Shown here: one piece after another, positions 8,970-17,259 of the stretch | Position numbering within the stretch: position 1 is the stretch's first letter | Layout of the letters: each line of letters begins with the position of its first letter | Source: Paraburkholderia guartelaensis | GTDB lineage: Bacteria; Pseudomonadota; Gammaproteobacteria; Burkholderiales; Burkholderiaceae | Length of the DNA: 64,000 nucleotides | Direction: 5' to 3' | Assembly: GCF_004353905.1 (NCBI RefSeq) | Contig: NZ_SMOD01000016.1 | Span: 108,577-172,576 of the forward strand | Translations under genes and position numbers: made by a program | Notes under the pieces: model-generated | Told to the model about the DNA's origin: nothing | The model's database searches: none | The model's input: the letters and a program-made list of their open reading frames with translations, nothing else

Positions 8970-9363
8970 GAGGGCTGAAGAAATTGTACCGCCGCTCAGT
9001 GCGTATGTTCACTCCATGATCTGGAACAGTACCTTTCAACAAATGACAAGAATCACGCTTGAAAAACCGTTGAATTCGCGCTAGGCCAGCCACTGCGCGG
9101 GTTTGCCGCATCGTCGCGAGTGCACAACAGATTATCCAGACGGATCATTTTGTCGCACCAGATAATCCAATAGAAAAACTCTTTATATGCAGTCACTTAC
9201 GGATATTAATGTCAATCGCGAAATGAGATGAATGCATTGTTGCGTCGATTTGCGCAAATACGCCGAATCACGGGCTTACACTTCGTTGCGAATCAACCGG
9301 GTACGAAATCGATTTTCAAAATATTCGACCTGAGATTTCCCCAAGTTCTGACCGGAGAAAAAC

Positions 9364-10527
9364 ATGAAAAAAGCACTCATTGCTGCAGGCGTCCTCAGTG
9401 TATTTGCCATCAGCGCCCATGCGCAAAGCAGCGTCACCCTTTACGGCTCGCTCGACGCCGGCATCGTCTACGCGAACAACGTCGGCGGCCACAGCCTGTG
9501 GGCTCAGGGCAGCGGCGCGCTCTCGAACAACTACTTCGGCTTTCGCGGCGCCGAAGACCTGGGCGGCGGCCTGAAGGCGATCTTCACCCTCGAAAGCGGC
9601 TTCAATCTCAACAACGGCGGCTACAAGAACGGCGACAACGGCTTTAACCGCCAGGCCTACGTCGGCTTGAAGAGCGACAAGTTCGGCACGCTCACGCTCG
9701 GCCGGCAGTACGACTCGATGGTCGACTACCTCTCGCCGCTCTCGGAAGCCGGCGCGGGCTACGGCAACAATCTCGCGGGCCACCCGTTCGACAACGACAA
9801 CCTCGCCCAAAGCTATTCGATCAAGAACTCGGTCAAGTACGCCAGCGCGAACTACGCGGGCCTCCAGTTCGGCGGCCTGTACGGCTTCAGCAACGACGCG
9901 AACGGCTTCGCGAATGGCCGCGCGTGGAGCGTGGGCGCATCGTACGGCAACGGCCCGCTGAACTTCGCAGCCGCCTACTCGCAACAGAACAACTCCGGCG
10001 GCCTCGGCGCCGCCAACAGCGCGGCTTCGGCCGACCAGAACATCTCGGCGCGCCTGCAGCGTTCGTTCGGCGCGGGCGTGAACTACACCTACGGCCCGGC
10101 CCAGGTTGGCTTCGTATGGACGCACTCGCAGATCGACGGCATGCAGGGTCTTTCGAGCGGCGGCAGCGCACCGCTGCCGGGACTCTCGGGCCTGAACCTG
10201 CATGTCGACAACTATGAGATCAACGGCGCGTACCATCTGTCGCCGGCTCTCGCGTTCGTCGGCTCCTACACGTTCACCGACGGCACGGTCACGGGCAACG
10301 GCAGCAACAACAGTCCGAAGTGGCACACCGTGGTGCTCGGCACCGACTACTCGTTGAGCAAGCGCACGGACGTCTATCTCGCTGGCGTCTACCAGCACGC
10401 TTCGGGATCGCTCGGCTATAACGCCGACGGCTCGGGCATCGCGAACGTCGCGGCGATCAATACGCTCTCGCCTTCTTCGACGAACAACCAGGTGGCCGCG
10501 ACAGTCGGTCTGCGTCACCGCTTCTGA
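9364..10527 (+). CDS. Gram-negative porin (OmpC/OpcP type)
   Basis: An outer-membrane trimeric diffusion pore of 387 residues. It has a signal peptide MKKALIAAGVLSVFAISAHA followed by the canonical first strand QSSVTLYGSLDAGIVY. It has 16 amphipathic strands by composition, the usual FRGAEDLGGGLKAIFTLESGF segment, the eyelet-loop region near residues 115-130, and the terminal Phe (GLRHRF) needed for BAM-mediated assembly. GGAG lies 6 nt before the ATG. It stands alone with its own terminator. Burkholderiales carry many paralogues, so no gene name is given. Confidence 0.95.
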   Translation: MKKALIAAGVLSVFAISAHAQSSVTLYGSLDAGIVYANNVGGHSLWAQGSGALSNNYFGFRGAEDLGGGLKAIFTLESGFNLNNGGYKNGDNGFNRQAYVGLKSDKFGTLTLGRQYDSMVDYLSPLSEAGAGYGNNLAGHPFDNDNLAQSYSIKNSVKYASANYAGLQFGGLYGFSNDANGFANGRAWSVGASYGNGPLNFAAAYSQQNNSGGLGAANSAASADQNISARLQRSFGAGVNYTYGPAQVGFVWTHSQIDGMQGLSSGGSAPLPGLSGLNLHVDNYEINGAYHLSPALAFVGSYTFTDGTVTGNGSNNSPKWHTVVLGTDYSLSKRTDVYLAGVYQHASGSLGYNADGSGIANVAAINTLSPSSTNNQVAATVGLRHRF

Positions 10528-10583
10528 TCGCTCGGGGTTGGGCAAACCCGGCGCAACCCGCCACGCTGCCTGTCCTTTGCGAA

Positions 10584-10620
10584 ACGCACATGCGCCACAA
10601 GCGCATGTGCGTCTTTTCTT
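10584..10620 (+). terminator. Rho-independent terminator of the porin gene
   Basis: A perfect 12-bp stem (ACGCACATGCGC / GCGCATGTGCGT, loop CACAA) is followed by CTTTTCTT. It starts 57 bp after the porin stop. Confidence 0.85.
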
Positions 10621-10728
10621 GATTGCTGTTGCATCTTTTTACGTCTGCGTGGGCCTTGATCCAGATCAGGGTGCGTATACTCATTGCTCATTGGCATAAT
10701 CCGCTGCTTCGAAACTGTCACGCCGCCT

Positions 10729-11085
10729 ATGAAATCGCTCACGCAACGACTCCTTGCCGCTACTCCGCTCGCGCTCATCGCCGCTTGTGGATCGACACCG
10801 CCGTCCGGCACCGCTTCGAACGGCGAACCGATGATCTACGCGTCGTCGGCGCGTTCGGCGTCGTCGATCGCGAGCTGCCTCGAAGAGCGCCTGCCGCGCG
10901 TGCACACTTCGCGAGACGGCAACACGACCGAGATGAGCGTGGGCTCGCGCTCGGACGCGTCGTACTTCGTCACGCTCACGCCGAACGGCCACGGCTCGGT
11001 CATTCGCGTAACGCATGGCGCTTCCGCGTCGAACGATCCGCCGGAAGAAGAACTGCGCTTCGACGTGGCGCGCTGCACGACCTGA
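10729..11085 (+). CDS. Small lipoprotein of unknown function
   Basis: 118 residues. The N-terminus has basic residues, a hydrophobic stretch and the lipobox IAAC (Cys20), followed by GSTPPSG, so it should be lipidated and held in the envelope. The mature part is Ser-rich with two further cysteines (CLEERLP, RCTT). No domain is recognised. Start choice: the frame is open from a TTG at 10684, but only the ATG at 10729 gives a proper lipoprotein signal. The ribosome-binding site is weak. Confidence 0.7.
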   Translation: MKSLTQRLLAATPLALIAACGSTPPSGTASNGEPMIYASSARSASSIASCLEERLPRVHTSRDGNTTEMSVGSRSDASYFVTLTPNGHGSVIRVTHGASASNDPPEEELRFDVARCTT

Positions 11086-11216
11086 CGCGCGACTAGCTGG
11101 CGCGGGCACCGCACGCGCCACGCGATGTACCGCAAGTCGCCCGCATGTCACCCCTGTCATAACGGCGACACATCTGCGAAGATTGCGCCCCCTTCGACTT
11201 CGCAACACACCGCTTC

Positions 11217-11723
11217 ATGGCATCAGGCACCGCACATCACGCGACGGGTTGGGCCGCCGGCGTCATCGCCGCCGCAATCGTCACGCATCAGGGCGCCGAT
11301 AGCGCCTGGCATCTTTACGCCGCGCTCGCGTTCGCGGCGGGTGTTGCGGGCGGATCGGCGCCCGACTGGCTGGAGGTCGCATGGTGGCGCAAGAAGCGGC
11401 GCCTCTGGGTCACGCATCGCACGATCACGCACTGGGGCATCGGCTGGATCGCGCTGCTCGTGTGGTCGTATCACAAACTCGGGCACGTGCCGCTCGCGGC
11501 GCCCGCGTTTGGCTTCGCTTGCGGCGGCTTGATCCACTTGTTCGCCGACTGGCCCAATCCGCTCGGTGTGCCGTGGATCGTTCAGCGGCACTCGCTGAAC
11601 TGGTGGCGCAGCGGACGTTGCGACCTGATCGTCGTCGCCGCGTCGTGGGTTGCCGCGTGGTTTTTCGCCGTGCATGGCGTACCGCACGACTGGTCGCTCG
11701 CTCCGTTGCGCCGGCTCGTCTGA
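11217..11723 (+). CDS. YdjM-like membrane-bound metal-dependent hydrolase (DUF457)
   Basis: 168 residues with about four membrane helices. The histidine/aspartate pattern of the DUF457/YdjM family is present: HHATGW near the N-terminus, GGSAPDWLE near residue 50, THRTITHW near 70 and LIHLFADWPNP near 110. These are thought to bind a metal. The family is predicted to be a membrane hydrolase, but no substrate is established. E. coli YdjM is LexA-regulated, yet no LexA box is visible here. Confidence 0.75.
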   Translation: MASGTAHHATGWAAGVIAAAIVTHQGADSAWHLYAALAFAAGVAGGSAPDWLEVAWWRKKRRLWVTHRTITHWGIGWIALLVWSYHKLGHVPLAAPAFGFACGGLIHLFADWPNPLGVPWIVQRHSLNWWRSGRCDLIVVAASWVAAWFFAVHGVPHDWSLAPLRRLV

Positions 11724-11893
11724 TTGATCAGCTTTCCCTGGTAATCGGCATATTCACTCCGGGAGGCATACAGCCCCGCGTGAACGCATCAGCGCAAAGC
11801 GTCGATTAACAATCGTCGGGACTGATCGGGCGCCACATCGCCCATTGTTCAGGGCAATGTTTATTATCGTTTTAATAAAGGCCAAAATAAAAA

Positions 11894-11915
11894 CGGCGCC
11901 CCTTAAAGGGCGCCG
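11894..11915 (-). terminator. Terminator of the small gene at 11940
   Basis: An 8-bp stem CGGCGCCC / GGGCGCCG with a 6-nt loop is followed on the minus strand by TTTTTATTTT. It starts 24 bp past the stop codon of the 67-residue ORF, which supports that ORF being real. Confidence 0.85.
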
Positions 11916-11939
11916 CTCCTGATTCGCGTCACGCGGTAT

Positions 11940-12143
11940 TCAGGCGTCTTCTTCGCACTCTGCGCGGCCCATGCGGTAGCCGACGATCAGCCCGGCGTCA
12001 TAGGCCGACTCCAGCGCGCGGCCAATATCCTCCGCGCTCACGAGGTGCGCGTCGGCGGTCGGCTTCCCGGTCAGCTCGAAGCTCTCGATCCCGAGCGTTC
12101 TTCGCGAGATTGCCAGCAATAACTCCAGTCGTTCGTCATGCAT
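11940..12143 (-). CDS. Small helical protein, possibly DUF6900-like
   Basis: 67 residues, acidic, predicted helix-rich: ELLLAISRRTLGIESF, then SAEDIGRALESAYDAGLIVGYRMG. The pattern 'ARxTLGxxxLE ... ALxxAYxAG' resembles short Burkholderia proteins grouped as DUF6900; I recall this only loosely. The function is unknown. Its own terminator lies 24 bp downstream and an AT-rich promoter region upstream, so it is probably expressed as a single-gene unit. Confidence 0.7.
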   Translation of the reverse strand: MHDERLELLLAISRRTLGIESFELTGKPTADAHLVSAEDIGRALESAYDAGLIVGYRMGRAECEEDA

Positions 12144-12501
12144 TTTGCTCTCTCCACTTAATCCACATCATCTGATTACAATGATAAATATCAAAATCCG
12201 TGAGAGCCGCGACGCATGGACGCATATTGAGGCGTCACTCTAATATCAAACTCAAGAAATCTTTAAAATTTGTCAAATCGACAACGGATTAACTTTTAAA
12301 AATCGTTAAATCGAATCGTTTTAATTCGCAATTAAACAGGGCTTTAATGCGTGATGGCTTACCCCGCGCCGGCGGGCCGACGTCGCGGCCAAGTCAGGAC
12401 AGGCCATTTTTCCGGGCTTTCGCGCGGGCAACCGTTTGATATGATCAGTAACACATCGCGCGGCCCAAGCTGGGCTTTTCGTCAGTCTCCGAACGTAGTC
12501 C
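12144..12501 (+). other. AT-rich intergenic region between divergent genes
   Basis: No ORF is credible. The segment 12175-12345 is markedly AT-rich against the background. It includes a perfect palindrome TTTAATT-CGC-AATTAAA at 12320-12336, about 165 bp before the XRE-cupin gene. It probably contains promoters for both flanking genes; a regulator site is an inference. Confidence 0.45.
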
Positions 12502-13164
12502 ATGGAATCCACGCTCACCCCATCCGCCAGCACGGCGACCACCGACCTCGGCCGCCGCGTGCGCGCCGCGCGCGTCGCCCAGGACCTGACGCTCGATACG
12601 GCCAGCCGCCTGTGCGGTGTTTCTCGCTCGACGTTATCGAAAGTTGAAAACGGGCTCATGTCGCCGACCTTCGACGTGCTGCAAAAGATCGTCGGCGGTC
12701 TCAGAATCGATCTGGCCGAGCTGTTCGGCACCCCACCCAAGCTCAATGCCGGCGGCCGCCGCGCACTCACGCGCAACGGCGCGGGTCAGCGCCACGCCTA
12801 TCGCGGCTATCAAATGGAGTTGCTCGCCACCGATCTCGCGCACAAGGCCATGCTGCCGTTTCGCATCCGCATCACCGCGCATTCGCTCGACGCGTTCGAC
12901 GACTGGGGCCGCCACGAAGGGGAAGAGTTTCTCTACGTGATCAGCGGCAGCGTGTGCCTGTATTCGGAGCTTTACGCGCCGACCTATCTGGAAGCCGGGG
13001 ACAGCCTCTACTTCGACAGCCGCACCGGCCACGCGGCCATTTCGACGAGCGAGGAAGACGCCGAAGTGCTGTGGATGGCCACGAGCGCGCGGCTGCCCGG
13101 CGTCGCGCCGGAAGCGCCGGCAACGTCGAAGTCGCGCGCCAAGGCGAAGCTTACCGGCGGCTGA
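12502..13164 (+). CDS. XRE-family regulator with C-terminal cupin domain
   Basis: 220 residues. An HTH_3 domain spans about 15-72 (LGRRVRAARVAQDLTLD, then VSRSTLSKVENGLMSP as the recognition helix region). A cupin_2 barrel spans about 115-195 (WGRHEGEEFLYVISGSVCLY, AGDSLYFDSRTGHAA). Proteins of this build sense small ligands with the cupin and repress or activate catabolic or polyamine-related genes. The C-terminus is a short Ala/Lys tail. No neighbouring enzyme suggests its target, since pcaQ starts a separate unit on the other strand. Confidence 0.85.
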   Translation: MESTLTPSASTATTDLGRRVRAARVAQDLTLDTASRLCGVSRSTLSKVENGLMSPTFDVLQKIVGGLRIDLAELFGTPPKLNAGGRRALTRNGAGQRHAYRGYQMELLATDLAHKAMLPFRIRITAHSLDAFDDWGRHEGEEFLYVISGSVCLYSELYAPTYLEAGDSLYFDSRTGHAAISTSEEDAEVLWMATSARLPGVAPEAPATSKSRAKAKLTGG

Positions 13165-13203
13165 ATCTGGAGCGCGGCTTTAGGTCCGCGGGACAGTGAA
13201 GCC

Positions 13204-14220
13204 TCAACCCTTCGCGTCGGGAGAACGCTTGCCGGCGGAAGAGTCTGCAGCACGCGCACGCCGCGTCCGGGGCGCGGTGGCGCCATCCGGCCGCACGTCG
13301 CGCTCGCGCGCCGCACGCCGCACGGCCTCGATCAGCGCGCGACCGGCAGGCGTGGGCTGGGTATCGGTACGCTGAATCACCCCCACCGGCTCTTCCCCGC
13401 CCGCAGAGGGCAACGGCAACCGCACTAGCGTCCCTCGCCGAAGGTCATACTCGACGGCACCGGCGGGCACGAACCACACCGCGTCATTCTGGAGCGCGAG
13501 CGCGCGCCCCACCGAAACCGAAAGCAGCTCGACGAACGCCGACAGCGGCGGCGCGCCCCAGGCGGCGAGCAGACTGTCCGCCGCCTGGCGGATCAACGTG
13601 CCGAACGGCGGCAGCACGAGCGGAAACGACGCGAGTTGCGCCGGCAGCCCCGCCCCTTGCGCGAGCGGATGCCCCGCGCGCACCACCACGGCGAGCGGCT
13701 CGTTGTACAGCTGCTCGAAACTCAGGCCCACCATGCGTTCGGGGTCGGCCAGACGCCCCACCGCAAAGCTGATCGCCCCTGTCTTCAGCCGCTCGAGCAG
13801 CTCGGTGTTGGCCCCCGTCACCAGCCGCACGCTCACGCGGGGCCATTCCTCGCCGAAGTGGCGCAATGCCCCGGGCAGCAAAACCGTCGCCACCGTCGGC
13901 AGCACGCCGATATCGAGCGTCGCGGCCACCGCGCCTTCGTCACGCGCGAGCAAAGCCACGCCCTGGCGCAGCGCGCTCATGCAGGCGCTCGCGTGCGGCA
14001 TGAAGAGCTGCCCCTCGCGCGTGGGCACCGCACCGTGCCGCCCCCGCTCGAACAGCTTCACGCCCAGCGCCAGTTCCAGCTCGGCGATCGTCTTCGACAC
14101 CGCGGGCTGCGTGACCGAAAGACTCTCGGCGGCCTGCTGCACGCTGCCCATCTGAGCCACGGCGAGGAAACACTGGAGATGGCGGATTTTGACGCGTCCG
14201 TCCGCGAGCCGGTTTTGCAT
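13204..14220 (-). CDS. pcaQ: LysR-type regulator PcaQ of protocatechuate degradation
   Basis: 338 residues. The N-terminal winged HTH is plain (VKIRHLQCFLAVAQMGSVQQAAESLSV and TQPAVSKTIAELE), followed by a LysR substrate-binding domain of about 200 residues. HLQCFLAVA plus the position directly divergent from pcaHG identifies PcaQ, which activates the pca genes in response to beta-carboxy-cis,cis-muconate or protocatechuate. A basic tail of about 35 residues (RTRRARAADSSAGKRS) is longer than usual. The only in-frame ATG, at 14220, has no Shine-Dalgarno sequence and overlaps a perfect palindrome, which suggests strong autoregulation or unusual initiation. Confidence 0.88.
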   Translation of the reverse strand: MQNRLADGRVKIRHLQCFLAVAQMGSVQQAAESLSVTQPAVSKTIAELELALGVKLFERGRHGAVPTREGQLFMPHASACMSALRQGVALLARDEGAVAATLDIGVLPTVATVLLPGALRHFGEEWPRVSVRLVTGANTELLERLKTGAISFAVGRLADPERMVGLSFEQLYNEPLAVVVRAGHPLAQGAGLPAQLASFPLVLPPFGTLIRQAADSLLAAWGAPPLSAFVELLSVSVGRALALQNDAVWFVPAGAVEYDLRRGTLVRLPLPSAGGEEPVGVIQRTDTQPTPAGRALIEAVRRAARERDVRPDGATAPRTRRARAADSSAGKRSPDAKG

Positions 14221-14233
14221 AACGATTCGTTAT
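14219..14233. promoter_or_regulatory. Putative PcaQ operator
   Basis: Perfect 15-bp dyad ATAACGA-T-TCGTTAT in the pcaQ-pcaH intergenic region. It agrees with the published PcaQ pattern of ATAAC and GTTAT-like half-sites. It overlaps the first two bases of the pcaQ ATG. A second GCATAAC half-site lies about 40 bp nearer pcaH. Confidence 0.6.
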
Positions 14234-14361
14234 ACGATGTGCGAAAAAACATCATTTTGCATAACTTTTCGCTTTGGATAAAGTGGCTGCATCGGCTCGT
14301 CGCGACAAATCGCTGCAGGCAACGAGCCCTTCCCCCAATAATCCAACCCAGGAGACACCCC

Positions 14362-15066
14362 ATGGACGAGTCCATCCTGTCGCCGCGCGACTTCGACTCG
14401 CACCCCGCGTACGTTTATCCGCCGTACCGTTCGTCGGTCAAACGCGGCCCCACGCTCCCGCTCATTCCCCTGAAAGAAAAGCTGCGCAACCAGCATGCGC
14501 CCGTGTACGGCACCGACGACCTCGGCGCGCTCGATCACGACCTCACGCGCAACGCGGCCAAAAATGGCGCGCCGCTCGGCGAGCGCATCATCGTAACGGG
14601 CCGCGTGCTCGACGAAGGCGGCAAGCCGGTGCGCAACACGCTCGTGGAAATCTGGCAGGCCAATGCCGCCGGCCGCTATGTCCACAAGCAGGACCAGCAC
14701 GACGCGCCGCTCGATCCGAACTTTCTCGGCGCCGGCCGCGCGATCACCGATAACGACGGCCGCTATCGTTTCCTCACGATCAAGCCGGGCGCGTATCCCT
14801 GGGGCAATCACCCGAACGCGTGGCGTCCGAATCACATTCACTTCTCGCTGTTCGGCGACTACTTCGGCTCGCGTCTCGTCACGCAGATGTATTTCCCCGG
14901 CGACCCGCTGCTCGCGTTCGACCCGATCTATCAGGGCACGCCCGAAGACGCACGCGAGCGCATGATTTCGCGCTTCTCGCTCGACACCACCGAAGAAGGC
15001 TACGCACTCGGCTACGAATTCGACATCGTGCTGCGCGGCCCGAACCAAACCCCCACGGAGCGTTGA
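14362..15066 (+). CDS. pcaH: Protocatechuate 3,4-dioxygenase, beta subunit
   Basis: Intradiol ring cleavage of protocatechuate to beta-carboxy-cis,cis-muconate, the first step of the beta-ketoadipate branch. 234 residues. All four Fe(III) ligands are visible: Tyr106 (AGRYVHKQ), Tyr145 (GAYPWGN), His158 and His160 (RPNHIHF). The N-terminal PYRSSVKRGPT and QHAPVYG segments are typical of PcaH. GGAG lies 7 nt before the ATG. pcaG follows three bases after the stop, so the two subunits are co-translated. Other pca genes are not in this window. Confidence 0.97.
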   Translation: MDESILSPRDFDSHPAYVYPPYRSSVKRGPTLPLIPLKEKLRNQHAPVYGTDDLGALDHDLTRNAAKNGAPLGERIIVTGRVLDEGGKPVRNTLVEIWQANAAGRYVHKQDQHDAPLDPNFLGAGRAITDNDGRYRFLTIKPGAYPWGNHPNAWRPNHIHFSLFGDYFGSRLVTQMYFPGDPLLAFDPIYQGTPEDARERMISRFSLDTTEEGYALGYEFDIVLRGPNQTPTER

Positions 15067-15069
15067 ACC

Positions 15070-15657
15070 ATGGCACTCAAGGAAACGCCTTCGCAAACGG
15101 TCGGGCCGTACTTCGCTTACGGCCTGTGTCCGCAGCAATACGACTTCGATTTCAAGAGCCTCTTCACGGCCAACGTGGCCGGGCCTGAAACGCCGGGCGA
15201 GCACATCACGCTGATCGGCCGCGTGATCGACGGCGACGGCAACGCCGTGTTCGACGCAATGCTCGAGATTTCGCAGGTGGACGCAAACGGCCGTTATCCG
15301 GCTTCGCGCGAGGAAATCGCCAAGGATGGCTTCCGCGGTTTTGCACGCGTGGGCACGGGCACGGATGCGCAGCACCGCTTCATCGTGCACACCGTGAAGC
15401 CGGGCGTGGAGAACGCCGGCGAAGCGCCGCATTTGAACGTGATCGTGATGATGCGCGGGATGCTCACGCACACCTTCACGCGCATCTACTTCGAAGACGA
15501 AGCCGCCACCAACGCCGCGGACCCGGTGCTCTCAGCCGTGCCCGCCGCGCGGCGCGACACACTTATCGCGCGCCGTAGCGAGCAGGCCGGCAGCATCGTC
15601 TACACGTTCGACATCCGCATGCAGGGCGAACAGGAAACGGTGTTCTTCGATCTTTGA
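15070..15657 (+). CDS. pcaG: Protocatechuate 3,4-dioxygenase, alpha subunit
   Basis: 195 residues, the non-iron subunit that pairs with PcaH and completes the substrate pocket. It begins LKETPSQTVGPYFAYGL, the PcaG signature, and has the intradiol dioxygenase beta-sandwich (LIGRVIDGDGNAVFDAMLEI). HLNVIVMMRGML and HTFTRIYFEDE follow and contribute pocket residues. It lacks the Tyr/Tyr/His/His iron set, as expected for alpha subunits. A strong terminator lies about 110 bp downstream, so pcaHG is a two-gene operon. Confidence 0.96.
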   Translation: MALKETPSQTVGPYFAYGLCPQQYDFDFKSLFTANVAGPETPGEHITLIGRVIDGDGNAVFDAMLEISQVDANGRYPASREEIAKDGFRGFARVGTGTDAQHRFIVHTVKPGVENAGEAPHLNVIVMMRGMLTHTFTRIYFEDEAATNAADPVLSAVPAARRDTLIARRSEQAGSIVYTFDIRMQGEQETVFFDL

Positions 15658-15769
15658 TGCATCGACGGATACGCGAGACCAATCGTGCGGACTTTCACGC
15701 GGCTTTCATGAACTGGCCCTATGATCGTGTCACTGCGATCTGATCGCGGAACTCCGAGCTGTACCTTGT

Positions 15770-15799
15770 GAAGCCTGCCATGCGCAGGCTTCTTTTTTT
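15770..15799 (+). terminator. Rho-independent terminator of pcaHG
   Basis: A 9-bp stem GAAGCCTGC / GCAGGCTTC with a 5-nt loop is followed by seven T residues. Confidence 0.88.
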
Positions 15800-15826
15800 G
15801 CAGTGCGCTCGCGGCCTGCCGCGCAC

Positions 15827-16405
15827 TCAGCCGAGTGGTCGCACGCCGATCAGCACGCCATGCAGCCAGAAGGCGAACACGGCCCAGACGACGAGCCCGA
15901 CCACGACGACGATCGCATCGCGCGAAACCTGTCCCGGCGGATAGACGACTCCGGCTTCGCGGTCGCGCCGGTTCTCGCCCCGCAGCTCGAACAACGCCCA
16001 GATGAGGAAGACCCCGAAGAGGATGATGTCGTTGAGCGTGCCGTTCGCGAGCAGATGCGCGAACGCCCAAAGCGCGACGCCGCTCACGAACGGCTGGCCG
16101 AGCGCGCGCTTGAAGTGATTGCCCGGCACATACGCCGCGACGATCATGATGAAGGCAATGGCGGTGAGGAGTGCCGTGACATGCGCCATCCAGAACGGCG
16201 GCAGCCAGATCGGCACAGGATAGCGGCGTGACAGGCCGTAGCCATAGACGATCAGCACGAAACCCAGAATGGAGAGCAATGCGAACGCGCCTCGCCAGGC
16301 ACGCGGACCCATACGCTCGATCTGCGCAGCGCGCCAGGGTCCTGCCACGATGCGGATCGAATGGACACCAATGAAAATCACGAGGCCCAGCACGAGTATC
16401 GCCAT
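15827..16405 (-). CDS. NnrU family membrane protein
   Basis: 192 residues with about six transmembrane helices. MAILVLGLVIFIGVHSIRI, then GPRAWRGAFALLSILGFVLIVYGY and HLLANGTLNDIILFGVFLIWALFE are typical of NnrU proteins. The family is named from a gene near nitric-oxide reductase clusters and resembles isoprenoid-modifying membrane enzymes such as Z-ISO, so a heme-binding or isomerase role is possible but unproven. No denitrification genes are nearby. The ATG at 16405 is chosen over an upstream start because GGGAGG lies about 6 nt before it. Confidence 0.8.
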   Translation of the reverse strand: MAILVLGLVIFIGVHSIRIVAGPWRAAQIERMGPRAWRGAFALLSILGFVLIVYGYGLSRRYPVPIWLPPFWMAHVTALLTAIAFIMIVAAYVPGNHFKRALGQPFVSGVALWAFAHLLANGTLNDIILFGVFLIWALFELRGENRRDREAGVVYPPGQVSRDAIVVVVGLVVWAVFAFWLHGVLIGVRPLG

Positions 16406-16723
16406 GACTACCTCCCTGCCGTAGCAAGAACGCAATGGGCGAGATTGTCGCGCAGCTTGATCGCGAGGCCAACCGGAGTTTTCAAAAAAGCTGACTAATT
16501 ACGCGCGCAAATGCCAACCAAAGAGAATGCGTAAATCATTGCGCGTCAAAACCGGCGCGGCACATTAGGTGGCGCAATTAAAACCCGGCTCGCGCCGAAA
16601 GGTATTTTAAAACTATGCTGAATAATACTGGGCGCCGCGCCAATGCGCGGGCTTTGCGGCATGGGCCGCGAACGGTCTGGCAGTCGAATCGCAACACCGG
16701 CGCGCATTCACGCACCGTCATGG
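16406..16723. other. Gene-free stretch
   Basis: About 320 bp between nnrU-like (leftward) and the H-NS-like gene's 3' end. It is somewhat AT-rich near 16490-16640. No ORF, repeat or clear hairpin is seen. It presumably carries the nnrU-like promoter. Confidence 0.4.
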
Positions 16724-16954
16724 CTAGCAACGAAAATGCTCGATATCCTGTCCCGCGTGCTTATAGCGCAACAGCCACGCCGGCATATCGCCCTCGCCAT
16801 TCCAGGTATTCCCGTATGCGTCGCGGTACTTGGGTAGTTTTTCGCTTTCGGCAATAGACGCTTCAAGCTCTTCGAACGTAATGCCGTACTCTTCCATGCG
16901 GCGTCGAATCCACACGATGAGCCGTTCGCGCGCCTCTCCATCGAGGTCGAACAT
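16724..16954 (-). CDS. Short acidic H-NS-family protein
   Basis: 76 residues. The C-terminal part KYRDAYGNTWNGEGDMPAWL matches the H-NS DNA-binding motif (YRDxxTGxTWSGRGRxPxWL), with the key 'GRGR' AT-hook replaced by GEGD. The N-terminal helix RERLIVWIRRRMEEYGITFEELEAS resembles the linker before that domain in Burkholderia H-NS proteins. The long oligomerisation coil of full-length H-NS is missing. With an acidic instead of basic hook, DNA binding is doubtful, so it might act as a modulator of true H-NS. AGAGGA lies 8 nt before the ATG, supporting the start. Confidence 0.7.
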   Translation of the reverse strand: MFDLDGEARERLIVWIRRRMEEYGITFEELEASIAESEKLPKYRDAYGNTWNGEGDMPAWLLRYKHAGQDIEHFRC

Positions 16955-17032
16955 CGATTAATTCCTCTCGCTTCGTCAAGGGCAAGGCACCGATACAAAG
17001 ATCGGCAGAGAATCGTCTTCCCTGAAAAGACA

Positions 17033-17061
17033 AAGGCTTCGCGAGCAGACTGCGAAGCCTT
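17033..17061 (-). terminator. Probable terminator, leftward, beyond uvrA
   Basis: A perfect 10-bp stem AAGGCTTCGC / GCGAAGCCTT with a 9-nt loop, followed on the minus strand by TGTCTTTTC. It lies about 200 bp after the uvrA stop, and the intervening DNA holds no gene. Confidence 0.5.
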
Positions 17062-17259
17062 GCTGCACTGATGAGGTGGCCTGGGTGTGGAGCCCGCGAC
17101 CGGTTCGGAGGGGATCTGCAGTCCGCTGCTCCGCTCTCAGGTGACGCCGCTACAGGTGAGCGAACGTTTGCTGCAAGCGGAACCGATGATACCTTGCGCG
17201 CGCGGCACAGATCAAGCGGTTTCAAGGCGGAGCGGGCCTTTGCAGCCCGCTCCGCTCTT

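Larger units (their letters stand above)
8691..9363 (+). other. Gene-free region upstream of the porin
   Basis: No convincing ORF is seen. It contains two terminator-like hairpins oriented leftward and the porin promoter region. The porin side is AT-rich and holds a near-direct repeat, AGATTATCCA at 9129 and AGATAATCCA at 9160, 31 bp apart (about three helical turns). Such a spacing would suit a regulator binding one DNA face, but no protein can be named. Confidence 0.5.

Noticed and set aside
8842..9111. An 89-codon minus-strand frame before the porin
   Set aside because: It spans both terminators and has many Phe/Arg residues without a domain; an RNA is the better explanation.
17080..17150. 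A possible tRNA or small structured RNA after uvrA
   Set aside because: Some local pairing, but no cloverleaf, anticodon arm or TΨC-like sequence could be drawn.
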